This document shows positions 1-6,247 of a DNA stretch of 11,040 nucleotides, one piece after another. The notes beneath the pieces were generated by a model that did no database searches, was not told the origin of the DNA, and saw only the letters and a program-made list of their open reading frames with translations. This DNA is from 2-02-FULL-47-50 sp964479045 (GTDB taxonomy: Bacteria; Pseudomonadota; Gammaproteobacteria; Eutrophobiales; Eutrophobiaceae). Position 1 is the first letter of the stretch. Each line of letters starts with the position of its first letter. The translations under genes and the position numbers were made by a program. The stretch is from contig CAYZJI010000025.1 in the NCBI GenBank assembly GCA_964479045.1, forward strand, positions 1-11,040. The letters run 5' to 3'.

Positions 1-657
1 GGAGGCCTTGTCATGAATCGACGGCACTTCGCGATACATGTTGAACACTTCCGCTTCATCAAGACCGAGTGATTCCACGCAATACTGATACGCATGGGTA
101 TGCAGGGCTTCTTCAAAAGCCTGGCGTAACAGGTATTGCCGGCATTCCGGGTTGGTAATGTGACGATACACGGCCAGCACCAGATTGTTCGCAACGAGGG
201 AATCGGCCGAAGCAAAGAAACCAAGATTACGCTTGATGATCATGCGTTCGTCTTCGGTGAGGCCTTGCGGGTTCTTCCACAGGGCGATGTCCGCATTCAT
301 ATTGATTTCCTGCGGCATCCAGTGGTTGGCGCACGCATCCAGATATTTCTGCCAGGCCCATTTGTATTTAAACGGCACGAGCTGATTCAGATCAGCGCGG
401 CAGTTAATCATCTTCTTGTCGTCAACGGTAATGCGACCGGCGCCGAATTCAACTTCTTCAAGACCGGTTACGCCATGATGGGATTCTCCGTTATCTTCAG
501 AACGCGCCGGCGCTGTTGCCGGTGCGTTGTTCACGGACCAGGCTTTCTTTTCAGTGATGTCTTCATCATCATCGTCGCCGATACGTGTGACCGGGGCGAG
601 TTTCGGCTGTGCCTTGGTGGTTCTGGCAGGTGCTATCGGATCATCCCAATTCAACAG
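1..657 (-). CDS. nrdB: Class Ia ribonucleotide reductase, beta subunit (partial, C-terminus beyond left edge)
   Basis: Small (R2) subunit of class Ia ribonucleotide reductase, which houses the diiron-tyrosyl radical used by the alpha subunit to reduce ribonucleotides in the cytoplasm. The first 219 codons are visible; the rest lies outside the window. Radical-site residues are present: D152 (in SADSL), E183 and H186 (in EEALH) and, four residues after H186, Y190, the expected radical tyrosine. That makes it class Ia rather than the Tyr-less Ic type. The N-terminus begins LNWDDP and then has an acidic, low-complexity stretch of about 60 residues before the ferritin-like core. No ATG is suitable: the frame begins at CTG (657) or the adjacent TTG (654). 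A GGAGG at 667-671 gives 9 nt spacing to CTG and 12 to TTG, so I chose CTG, but TTG is nearly as plausible. It lies 35 nt after the nrdA stop, in the same operon. Confidence 0.93.
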   Translation of the reverse strand, partial: MLNWDDPIAPARTTKAQPKLAPVTRIGDDDDEDITEKKAWSVNNAPATAPARSEDNGESHHGVTGLEEVEFGAGRITVDDKKMINCRADLNQLVPFKYKWAWQKYLDACANHWMPQEINMNADIALWKNPQGLTEDERMIIKRNLGFFASADSLVANNLVLAVYRHITNPECRQYLLRQAFEEALHTHAYQYCVESLGLDEAEVFNMYREVPSIHDKAS

Positions 658-666
658 TCTGTTTTT

Positions 667-671
667 CCTCC
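667..671 (-). promoter_or_regulatory. Ribosome binding site of nrdB (GGAGG)
   Basis: A perfect GGAGG on the minus strand precedes the nrdB frame. It decides the start: the only codons at usable distance are non-ATG (CTG at 9 nt, TTG at 12 nt). Confidence 0.7.
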
Positions 672-692
672 AGTTCTATTGACTGATTACTT

Positions 693-3614
693 TTACTGAC
701 ACGCTTCGCATTCCGGATCATTGATGGCACAGGCGCGCGGTGCGCTGGCGTCGATACCATCATGATCGCGTTGTACAGCGGCGAGTTTGTTTTCACGGCC
801 ACCGGACAAGGTGCTCTTCTCGACATGGGTGGCGCCCATGCTGCGCAGGTAATACGTGGTCTTGAGGCCACGTATCCAGGCGAGCTTGTAGAGATTGTCG
901 AGCTTCTTGCCGTCCGGGTTGGACATATACAGGTTCAGTGATTGCGCCTGATCGATCCATTTCTGACGGCGGGCAGCCGCTTCCACCAGCCAGCGCGGAT
1001 CAATTTCAAATGCGGTGGCATAGATTTCTTTCAGATCATCCGGAATGCGGTCGATCGGTTGTACGCTGCCATCGAAGTATTTGAGATCGTTCACCATCAC
1101 GTCATCCCACAGGTTGCGGGATTTCAGATCGCGCACGAGCCAGGGATTGATCACGGTGAATTCACCGGACAGGTTCGATTTCACAAACAGGTTCTGGTAA
1201 GTGGGTTCGATCGATTGGGCCACACCACAGATGTTGGAAATGGTAGCGGTCGGCGCAATCGCCATGGTGTTGGAATTACGCATGCCGACTTTCTTCACGC
1301 GTTCACGCAGGCTGTCCCAGTCAACGGTCATGCTGAAATCGGTCTGCAGGTATTCCTTGCGTTCATCGGCGAGGATGTGCATGGAATCGATCGGCAAAAT
1401 GCCCTGGCTCCATAGTGAACCGGGGAAGGACGGATACACACCGCGTTCTTCGGCCAGTTTGGTCGAGGCGCTGATCGCGTAATAACTCACCGCTTCCATG
1501 CTGGTATCAGCAAAACGAATCGCTTCTTCAGAGGTATACGGAATACGCAGTTTGTAGAGCGCATCCTGGAAGCCCATGATGCCAAGGCCGACCGGGCGAT
1601 GACGCAGGTTGGAACGGCGCGCCTGCGGCACGCTGTAATAATTGTAATCAATCACGTTATCCAGCATGCGCATGGCGGTGTTGATGGTCTTCTCGAGCTT
1701 CGCGGTATCCAGGCCGCCGTTTTCATCAACATGCTGGGCGAGATTCACGGAGCCGAGATTGCATACGGCGATTTCATCTACTGACGTGTTCAACGTGATT
1801 TCAGTGCAGAGATTGGATGAATGCACGACACCGACGTGACGCTGCGGCGAACGCAGGTTGCACGGATCCTTGAAGGTGAACCACGGATGTCCGGTTTCAT
1901 ACAACATTGACAGCATCTTGCGCCACAGATCCAGCGCCATCATGGTCTTGTAACTCTTGATTTCGCCACGCGCAGCCTTTTCTTCGTATTCTACATAGCG
2001 TTTCTCAAACGCTTCGCCGTACAGATCGTGCAAATCCGGTGTTTCATTCGGCGAGAACAGCGTCCAGTTGCCTTCTTCGACGACGCGCTTCATGAACAGA
2101 TCCGGTATCCAGTTGGCGGTGTTCATGTCGTGTGTGCGGCGGCGATCGTCACCGGTGTTCTTGCGCAGCTCGAGGAATTCTTCGATATCCAGATGCCAGG
2201 TTTCGAGATAAGCACACATCGCACCTTTGCGTTTGCCACCCTGATTGACGGCGACGGCAGTATCATTGGCGACCTTGAGGAACGGCACCACGCCTTGTGA
2301 TTTGCCATTGGTGCCCTTGATATGCGCACCCATGGCGCGCACCGGCGTCCAGTCATTGCCCAAACCGCCGGCAAATTTCGATAACAACGCATCATCTTTG
2401 ATGGCACTGAAAATACCATCCAGATCATCCGGCACAGTCGACAGATAACAACTCGACAACTGCGGACGGCAGGTGCCGGAATTGAACAGGGTCGGTGTGG
2501 AACTCATGAAATCAAACGAGGACAGCAATTCATAGAATTCAATCGCACGGCCTTCACGATCCAGTTCGTTAATGGCCAGCCCCATGGCGACGCGCATGAA
2601 GAAAGCCTGCGGCAGTTCAAAGCGTTTGCCGTTGGAATGAATAAAATAACGGTCATACAGTGTTTGCAGACCGAGATAGGTAAACAAATTATCGCGTTCT
2701 GCCTTTAAGGCCTGACCAAGACGGCCGAGATCATATTTGGTCAGCTCATGATCGAGCAGACCGAGTTCAGCACCACGCTGGATGTAACGTTTGAAATAAT
2801 CCGGATAGGCCTTGGTCATTTCTTTTTGCGTGGCGTCTACCGGCGATCCCTGCAGGAAGCTCAAGGCCTCGTGACGCAGGTTGTCCAGCAACAAACGGGC
2901 GGTGGCATAGGTGTAGTTCGGTTCTTTTTCGATCAGCGTGCGTGCGCTCATCACCAGCGCCGGACTGACATCGCTTTCATTGACCCCGTCAAACAGATTG
3001 CGTAATGCTTCTTCGATGATCAGCTGGTCGTTGACTTCAGTAAGGCCCTGACAGGCTTCAGCGACAACGGATTTCAACCGTTTGACATTGAGTGGTGCTG
3101 TGCTGCCATCGGCCAGTGTGACACTGATCGGTGTGGAGGATTTTTCCTGCGGCACAGCCGGTTCAGTGGCGGCCACGGCAGCCCGTTCGCGAGAACGTTC
3201 TTCACGGTAAATCACATAACTGCGCGCGACTTTCTGTTCGCCGGCACGCATCAGGGCCAGTTCAACCTGATCCTGGATATCTTCAATATGCACCGTACCA
3301 CCACCGGGCATGCGACGGGTGAGGGCATTGACGACCTGTTCGGTCAGATCCTGTATGGTTTCATGAATACGGCGGGATGCAGCAGCCGTGCTGCCTTCCA
3401 CACCCAGGAAGGCCTTGGTCATGGCCACACTGATTTTGCTCGGATCGAAGCGCGTAACCTTGCCGTTACGGCGGATAACCCGGTATTCGCCGGGTTGATT
3501 GGCATTCATCTCAATCGTGGTGCTCTCGTCGCGGGATTTAAGCCCGGTCTGGAGTGGTGAAACCTGTTTGTTGCCCCCGGTGACAGATTGAATACCCAGT
3601 TTTTCAGCCTCCAT
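693..3614 (-). CDS. nrdA: Class Ia ribonucleoside-diphosphate reductase, alpha subunit
   Basis: Large (R1) subunit of ribonucleotide reductase, reducing NDPs to dNDPs with NrdB in the cytoplasm. The protein has 973 residues from the chosen ATG, close to the length of Pseudomonas-type NrdA. Two ATP cones lie at the N-terminus (about 43-140 and 163-255), followed by the R1 barrel. Active-site residues are visible: C389 (SSCYL), the N601-C603-E605 triad (NLCTEI) and C618 (AVCNLG). A YY pair near the C-terminus (in KTTYYLR) carries the radical path, and the C-terminal CEAC (C969, C972) is the thioredoxin/glutaredoxin-reduced relay. The frame is open to an ATG at 3674, but that codon has no ribosome binding site. 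The ATG at 3614 has GGAGGGG (3618-3624) at good spacing, so I start there. It is the first gene of nrdA-nrdB, under NrdR boxes and a DnaA box. The first ATP cone probably serves overall activity control by dATP; the second cone is often degenerate in this subgroup. Confidence 0.96.
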   Translation of the reverse strand: MEAEKLGIQSVTGGNKQVSPLQTGLKSRDESTTIEMNANQPGEYRVIRRNGKVTRFDPSKISVAMTKAFLGVEGSTAAASRRIHETIQDLTEQVVNALTRRMPGGGTVHIEDIQDQVELALMRAGEQKVARSYVIYREERSRERAAVAATEPAVPQEKSSTPISVTLADGSTAPLNVKRLKSVVAEACQGLTEVNDQLIIEEALRNLFDGVNESDVSPALVMSARTLIEKEPNYTYATARLLLDNLRHEALSFLQGSPVDATQKEMTKAYPDYFKRYIQRGAELGLLDHELTKYDLGRLGQALKAERDNLFTYLGLQTLYDRYFIHSNGKRFELPQAFFMRVAMGLAINELDREGRAIEFYELLSSFDFMSSTPTLFNSGTCRPQLSSCYLSTVPDDLDGIFSAIKDDALLSKFAGGLGNDWTPVRAMGAHIKGTNGKSQGVVPFLKVANDTAVAVNQGGKRKGAMCAYLETWHLDIEEFLELRKNTGDDRRRTHDMNTANWIPDLFMKRVVEEGNWTLFSPNETPDLHDLYGEAFEKRYVEYEEKAARGEIKSYKTMMALDLWRKMLSMLYETGHPWFTFKDPCNLRSPQRHVGVVHSSNLCTEITLNTSVDEIAVCNLGSVNLAQHVDENGGLDTAKLEKTINTAMRMLDNVIDYNYYSVPQARRSNLRHRPVGLGIMGFQDALYKLRIPYTSEEAIRFADTSMEAVSYYAISASTKLAEERGVYPSFPGSLWSQGILPIDSMHILADERKEYLQTDFSMTVDWDSLRERVKKVGMRNSNTMAIAPTATISNICGVAQSIEPTYQNLFVKSNLSGEFTVINPWLVRDLKSRNLWDDVMVNDLKYFDGSVQPIDRIPDDLKEIYATAFEIDPRWLVEAAARRQKWIDQAQSLNLYMSNPDGKKLDNLYKLAWIRGLKTTYYLRSMGATHVEKSTLSGGRENKLAAVQRDHDGIDASAPRACAINDPECEACQ

Positions 3615-3703
3615 TAACCCCTCCAGCCACTTTCTGTTTTTATCGTTGCAAGATTTCTTCAAGAAACCATGCAAACGTGTTGATATATTTAGCGTAAGGG
3701 TGA

Positions 3704-3732
3704 TCTATAGCACCACAATAAAATGTGGTCAA
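3704..3732 (-). promoter_or_regulatory. sigma70 promoter of nrdA-nrdB
   Basis: On the minus strand TTGACC (3727-3732) and TATAGA (3704-3709) are separated by exactly 17 nt, close to the sigma70 consensus. The predicted start, near 3697, gives a leader of about 80 nt before the ATG at 3614. NrdR box 1 fills the spacer and touches the -35, so repressor binding would block polymerase directly. Confidence 0.75.
3713..3728. promoter_or_regulatory. NrdR box 1 (promoter-proximal)
   Basis: CCACAATAAAATGTGG is an imperfect 16-bp palindrome with CCACA/TGTGG arms, matching the general NrdR box pattern (acaCwAtATaTwGtgt). It sits between the -35 and -10 of the nrdA promoter. NrdR is the dATP/ATP-sensing repressor of ribonucleotide reductase genes. 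Confidence 0.82.
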
Positions 3733-3744
3733 GGGCTTATTAGA

Positions 3745-3760
3745 CCACAAGATAATGTGG
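3745..3760. promoter_or_regulatory. NrdR box 2 (promoter-distal)
   Basis: CCACAAGATAATGTGG has the same arms as box 1. Its centre is 32 bp from that of box 1, about three helical turns, which is the spacing typical of paired NrdR boxes and allows a tetramer to bind one DNA face. Confidence 0.82.
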
Positions 3761-3789
3761 ATTGTCCTGTTATGATCGGTTGGATTTTC

Positions 3790-3798
3790 TGTGGATAA
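3790..3798 (-). promoter_or_regulatory. DnaA box upstream of nrdA (TTATCCACA)
   Basis: The minus strand reads TTATCCACA, an exact consensus DnaA box, about 60 bp upstream of the nrdA -35. In E. coli DnaA boxes upstream of nrdAB link dNTP synthesis to replication initiation; the same role is inferred here. Only one perfect site is visible, so this is regulatory rather than an origin. Confidence 0.7.
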
Positions 3799-3799
3799 G

Positions 3800-4022
3800 A
3801 TGCGAATAAAATCAGTGCACGATTGTTGCTATGCACCAATCACAGTGTATTCATGCAGTTAGAAATTCTGACCGGAAGACCCATGCCCGGAAGGCGGGTG
3901 TGCACAACCCCAGAGGAACGGACAGAGTGCACAAACCTTGTGCAAAAGATCACAAAAAATTTTTTTTATGACAGCGGTCTGAAACCCATAATTAATTTTT
4001 TTTATCGGGAAAGGACTTGTGA
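3800..4022. other. AT-rich intergenic region with short repeats and T-tracts, no gene
   Basis: This is the divergent region between the nrd promoter and phoX, with no credible coding frame. It contains GTGCACAA near 3900 and again near 3927, the second forming an inverted repeat TGCACAA-ACC-TTGTGCA (3928-3944). Two runs of eight T (3960-3967 and 3996-4003) are 36 bp apart, each in the same ATTTTTTTTAT context. The phased tracts could bend the DNA, and the GTGCACAA copies could be operator half-sites. No function is shown. Confidence 0.5.
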
Positions 4023-4040
4023 CTGTCATGTGGATGTCGT
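4023..4040 (+). promoter_or_regulatory. Candidate Pho box (PhoB site) upstream of phoX-like gene
   Basis: A perfect CTGTCAT 7-mer (4023-4029), a 4-nt spacer and ATGTCGT (4034-4040, 5 of 7 matching) reproduce the 7-4-7 direct repeat of PhoB sites. It lies 62 bp upstream of the ATG of a phosphatase gene of the type normally induced by phosphate starvation. No clear -10 follows; CAATTT at 4051-4056 is at workable distance. Confidence 0.55.
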
Positions 4041-4102
4041 CGCAGATTCACAATTTTTCCCTAGCCTGAGTGGTTCGAAAAGTGGAAAGAAGTAAAAAAT
4101 TC

Positions 4103-5476
4103 ATGCTGAGTCGCCGTACCTTCCTGCTGAGCACCGGCGCTGTGGGTGCAATCTGGGCCCTGCGCAATGTGTTGACTGTGCCTGAGGTGCTTGCCGGGAA
4201 TGAAAGGGCGGCGCCGTTCGGGGCATTGCAACCGGATCCGGGCCAGATACTGGATCTGCCACAGGGTTTTTCATACACGATCATCTCGCGCACCGGCACG
4301 TTAATGAATGACGGCCTGCAAGTGCCCGGCGCACATGACGGTATGGCCGCATTTGCGCTGGATGCTGAACGTATAACCTTGATCTGCAATCATGAGTTGA
4401 CTGTCAATCAGGCCGCAATCAGCGCATTTGGCGCCGATGGCGCACGGTTAAGAAATATTGCCCGGGAAAAATTCTATGATGCCGGCGGCAAGGCCGTATC
4501 GCTGGGTGGAACCACCTCACTCATCTATAACACCCGTACACAACAGGTGGAACATCATTTCCTGAGTCTTGCCGGAACGGAACGTAACTGTGCCGGCGGC
4601 CCCACGCCGTGGGGTTCGTGGCTGAGTTGTGAAGAGTCGGTGGAAACGGAGAGCGAGATTCATGCCCGCAATCATGGCTGGGTATTTGAAGTGCCTGCAT
4701 CAGCGAAAACAATAGTCGATCCGGTGCCCGTCAAATCACTGGGCCGGTTTTTTCATGAAGCCGTCGCCGTCGATCCGCGCACCGGTGTGTTATATCAAAC
4801 GGAAGATCGCGAAGATGGATTGATCTATCGCCTGGTGCCGGACAAGGGTGGTGAACTTCATAGCGGGCGCCTGCAGGCACTGGCATTGCGTGAATGGAAA
4901 TCTGCCGATACCCGCAACTGGTCAGAATCCGATCAGATTGCCCCGGATGAAACCTGGACCGTGCACTGGATTGATCTCGATCATACCGATGCCCCGGATG
5001 ATGATTTACGACTGCGCGGCCATCAGGCCGGGGCAGCCATTTTTGCACGGGGTGAAGGCATGTGGTTTGGCAATGGTGAACTCTATTTTGCCTGTACCAC
5101 AGGCGGTGCGATCAAGGCCGGGCAGATATTTCGTTACCGGCCGGGTGAATATGAAGGCACCGATCGTGAAACAGAAACACCGGGGCAACTCAGTCTGCTG
5201 GTTGAATCCGCTGATCGGCGCCAACTGGAAAACTGCGACAATGTGACGGTAACACCGTGGGGCGATCTGCTGGTGTGTGAAGATGCGCAAAGCGCGTGTT
5301 CGCTGGTGGGCATTACGGCCAATGGCGGTTTATATAAATTTGCCGAAAATGCCTACAACGATTCCGAGCTTGCCGGCGCGTGCTTTGCGCCGGATGGCAA
5401 AACGCTGTTTGTGAACATCCAGAACCCCGGCCTCACACTCGCGATCACCGGCCCGTTTCCGGGACGCAACAATTAA
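4103..5476 (+). CDS. PhoX-family (DUF839) Tat-exported phosphatase
   Basis: Likely a secreted alkaline phosphatase/phosphodiesterase of the PhoX family, metal-dependent monomers in the periplasm or outside that release phosphate from organic esters. The protein has 457 residues. A twin-arginine signal is clear: SRRTFLL at residues 3-9, then a hydrophobic stretch to about residue 31. Family motifs follow in order: CNHE (95-98), NCAGG.TPWGSWLSCEE (162-178) with two cysteines, a TEDREDGLIYR segment near the middle, and a C-terminal TPWGDLLVCED followed by GACFAPDG and a final NIQNPG. The frame is open from GTG at 4070, but that would put the signal motif further in and has no ribosome site; ATG 4103 follows a weak GGAAAGAAG. 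It is shorter than the 600-plus-residue PhoX proteins and belongs to the compact subgroup. A candidate Pho box lies upstream. Substrate is inferred from family only; some DUF839 members are uncharacterised. Confidence 0.85.
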   Translation: MLSRRTFLLSTGAVGAIWALRNVLTVPEVLAGNERAAPFGALQPDPGQILDLPQGFSYTIISRTGTLMNDGLQVPGAHDGMAAFALDAERITLICNHELTVNQAAISAFGADGARLRNIAREKFYDAGGKAVSLGGTTSLIYNTRTQQVEHHFLSLAGTERNCAGGPTPWGSWLSCEESVETESEIHARNHGWVFEVPASAKTIVDPVPVKSLGRFFHEAVAVDPRTGVLYQTEDREDGLIYRLVPDKGGELHSGRLQALALREWKSADTRNWSESDQIAPDETWTVHWIDLDHTDAPDDDLRLRGHQAGAAIFARGEGMWFGNGELYFACTTGGAIKAGQIFRYRPGEYEGTDRETETPGQLSLLVESADRRQLENCDNVTVTPWGDLLVCEDAQSACSLVGITANGGLYKFAENAYNDSELAGACFAPDGKTLFVNIQNPGLTLAITGPFPGRNN

Positions 5477-5501
5477 AAATACCGAACAACTCTAATTTTG
5501 C

Positions 5502-5677
5502 CGTCATGCCGGGCTTGACCCGGCATCTGCCGCACAGGGAAGTGCCAATGCCGCGAGCGCAGGATGCGCAGGAGCGGCCAGTAAAAGATTGTTTTGACTG
5601 GATTCCGGTCGCTACGGACATCCATGTCCTCTCGCGACATTCTCCACTTCCTGTGGGTCGCTTTCGCCGGAATGACG
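5502..5677. repeat. MITE-like intergenic repeat with CGTCATNCCGG ends
   Basis: The element starts CGTCATGCCGG (5502-5512) and ends CCGGAATGACG (5667-5677), an imperfect 11-bp terminal inverted repeat. The left half is a hairpin with a 7-bp stem (5507-5513 / 5519-5525). The right half has TTCCGG (5603-5608) pairing with CCGGAA (5667-5672), but the usual short loop is enlarged. The short form of this repeat (CTGGATTCCGG...CCGGAATGACG) is very common between genes in proteobacteria. It fills nearly all the space between phoX and the CDGSH gene and may also stop or stabilise transcripts. No transposase is present. Confidence 0.7.
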
Positions 5678-5731
5678 ATAGTTAGTAAATTTCCAGTGGT
5701 TCTGCTGAATAATCGATTTTGAAACAGGCCT

Positions 5732-5956
5732 TTAAAGTTTCTTGTGAGTCCCGTCGCAGAAGGGGCGGTTGCCGGTTTTTTTACAGACGCAGAACCACAC
5801 CTGTTTGGATTCCGTCGCCGTGTATTTCAGCGGACTGAATTCTGATCCTTTATGTGAGCCATCACAGAAGGGCTGGTTTTTGCTCTTGCCGCAGGCACAC
5901 CACCAGTAATCCTTTCCGGCAACGATATCAACGGCTATCGGACTGATGTTACTCAT
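5732..5956 (-). CDS. Tandem CDGSH iron-sulfur domain protein
   Basis: Small 74-residue cytoplasmic protein with two complete CDGSH (mitoNEET-type) motifs. The first has C20, C22, C31 and H35 (CAC...PFCDGSH); the second has C56, C58, C67 and H71 (CVC...PFCDGTH). Each 3Cys-1His set is expected to hold one [2Fe-2S] cluster, so the protein should bind two. Family members act in redox sensing or Fe-S/electron transfer; the bacterial role is poorly known. There is no membrane segment, unlike the eukaryotic mitoNEET. The start is well supported: GGGAG at 5966-5970 precedes ATG 5956. It is a lone gene, convergent with phoX and divergent from the molybdoenzyme gene. Confidence 0.92.
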   Translation of the reverse strand: MSNISPIAVDIVAGKDYWWCACGKSKNQPFCDGSHKGSEFSPLKYTATESKQVWFCVCKKTGNRPFCDGTHKKL

Positions 5957-6247
5957 AAGGTAAATCTCCCGGTTGTATTATTAAGCGCCTGACTCAAAAT
6001 TAATGAGCTGTGGGGTATTGTCATAAATTAAATAAATTCGTTTTCTGGCGAAAGCCAGCATGACGTACCTATAGCGGTATCAGTTTTCGTATTTTTATTA
6101 TTATTTTCAGAATGTTAGTGAGTCAGTAACAGGTGCACTGCTCCATACTGGAACATGTTCTGACATGAGTATAGTATTCAGGGACATAATTATAAAAGTC
6201 AGTGTCCCGGACGCACCGGATGACACACACAACCCGGAGGCCTACAC
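5957..6247. other. Divergent intergenic region with palindromes
   Basis: No gene is seen. From left to right it holds the ribosome site of the CDGSH gene, a repeat remnant at 6045-6065, a perfect 10-bp palindrome GAACATGTTC (6151-6160), and an inverted repeat GGGACA/TGTCCC (6181-6186 and 6203-6208) around an AT-rich core with TATAAA. These could be operators for the molybdoenzyme gene. I could not fit a good -35/-10 pair with normal spacing. Confidence 0.4.
6045..6065. repeat. Solitary half of the CGTCAT-type repeat (hairpin)
   Basis: CTGGC-GAAA-GCCAG (6045-6058) is a perfect 5-bp hairpin with a GAAA loop, followed by CATGACG. Read on the minus strand this begins CGTCATG and then the stem, the same arrangement as the ends of the repeat at 5502-5677. 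Confidence 0.55.

Noticed and set aside
136..699. Plus-strand open frame of 187 codons
   Set aside because: It lies wholly over nrdB on the other strand, which has the diagnostic R2 residues; this is a shadow frame.
3615..3674. Longer nrdA start at ATG 3674
   Set aside because: No ribosome binding site before it, while ATG 3614 has GGAGGGG at good spacing and lies closer to the family N-terminus.
3790..4003. Replication origin (DnaA box plus AT-rich tracts)
   Set aside because: Only one perfect DnaA box, no cluster, and no dnaA/dnaN or gidA neighbours; the box is better explained as nrd control.
6151..6160. GAACATGTTC as a LexA/SOS box
   Set aside because: The Gram-positive SOS box needs four bases between GAAC and GTTC and the gammaproteobacterial one is CTG-N10-CAG; neither fits.
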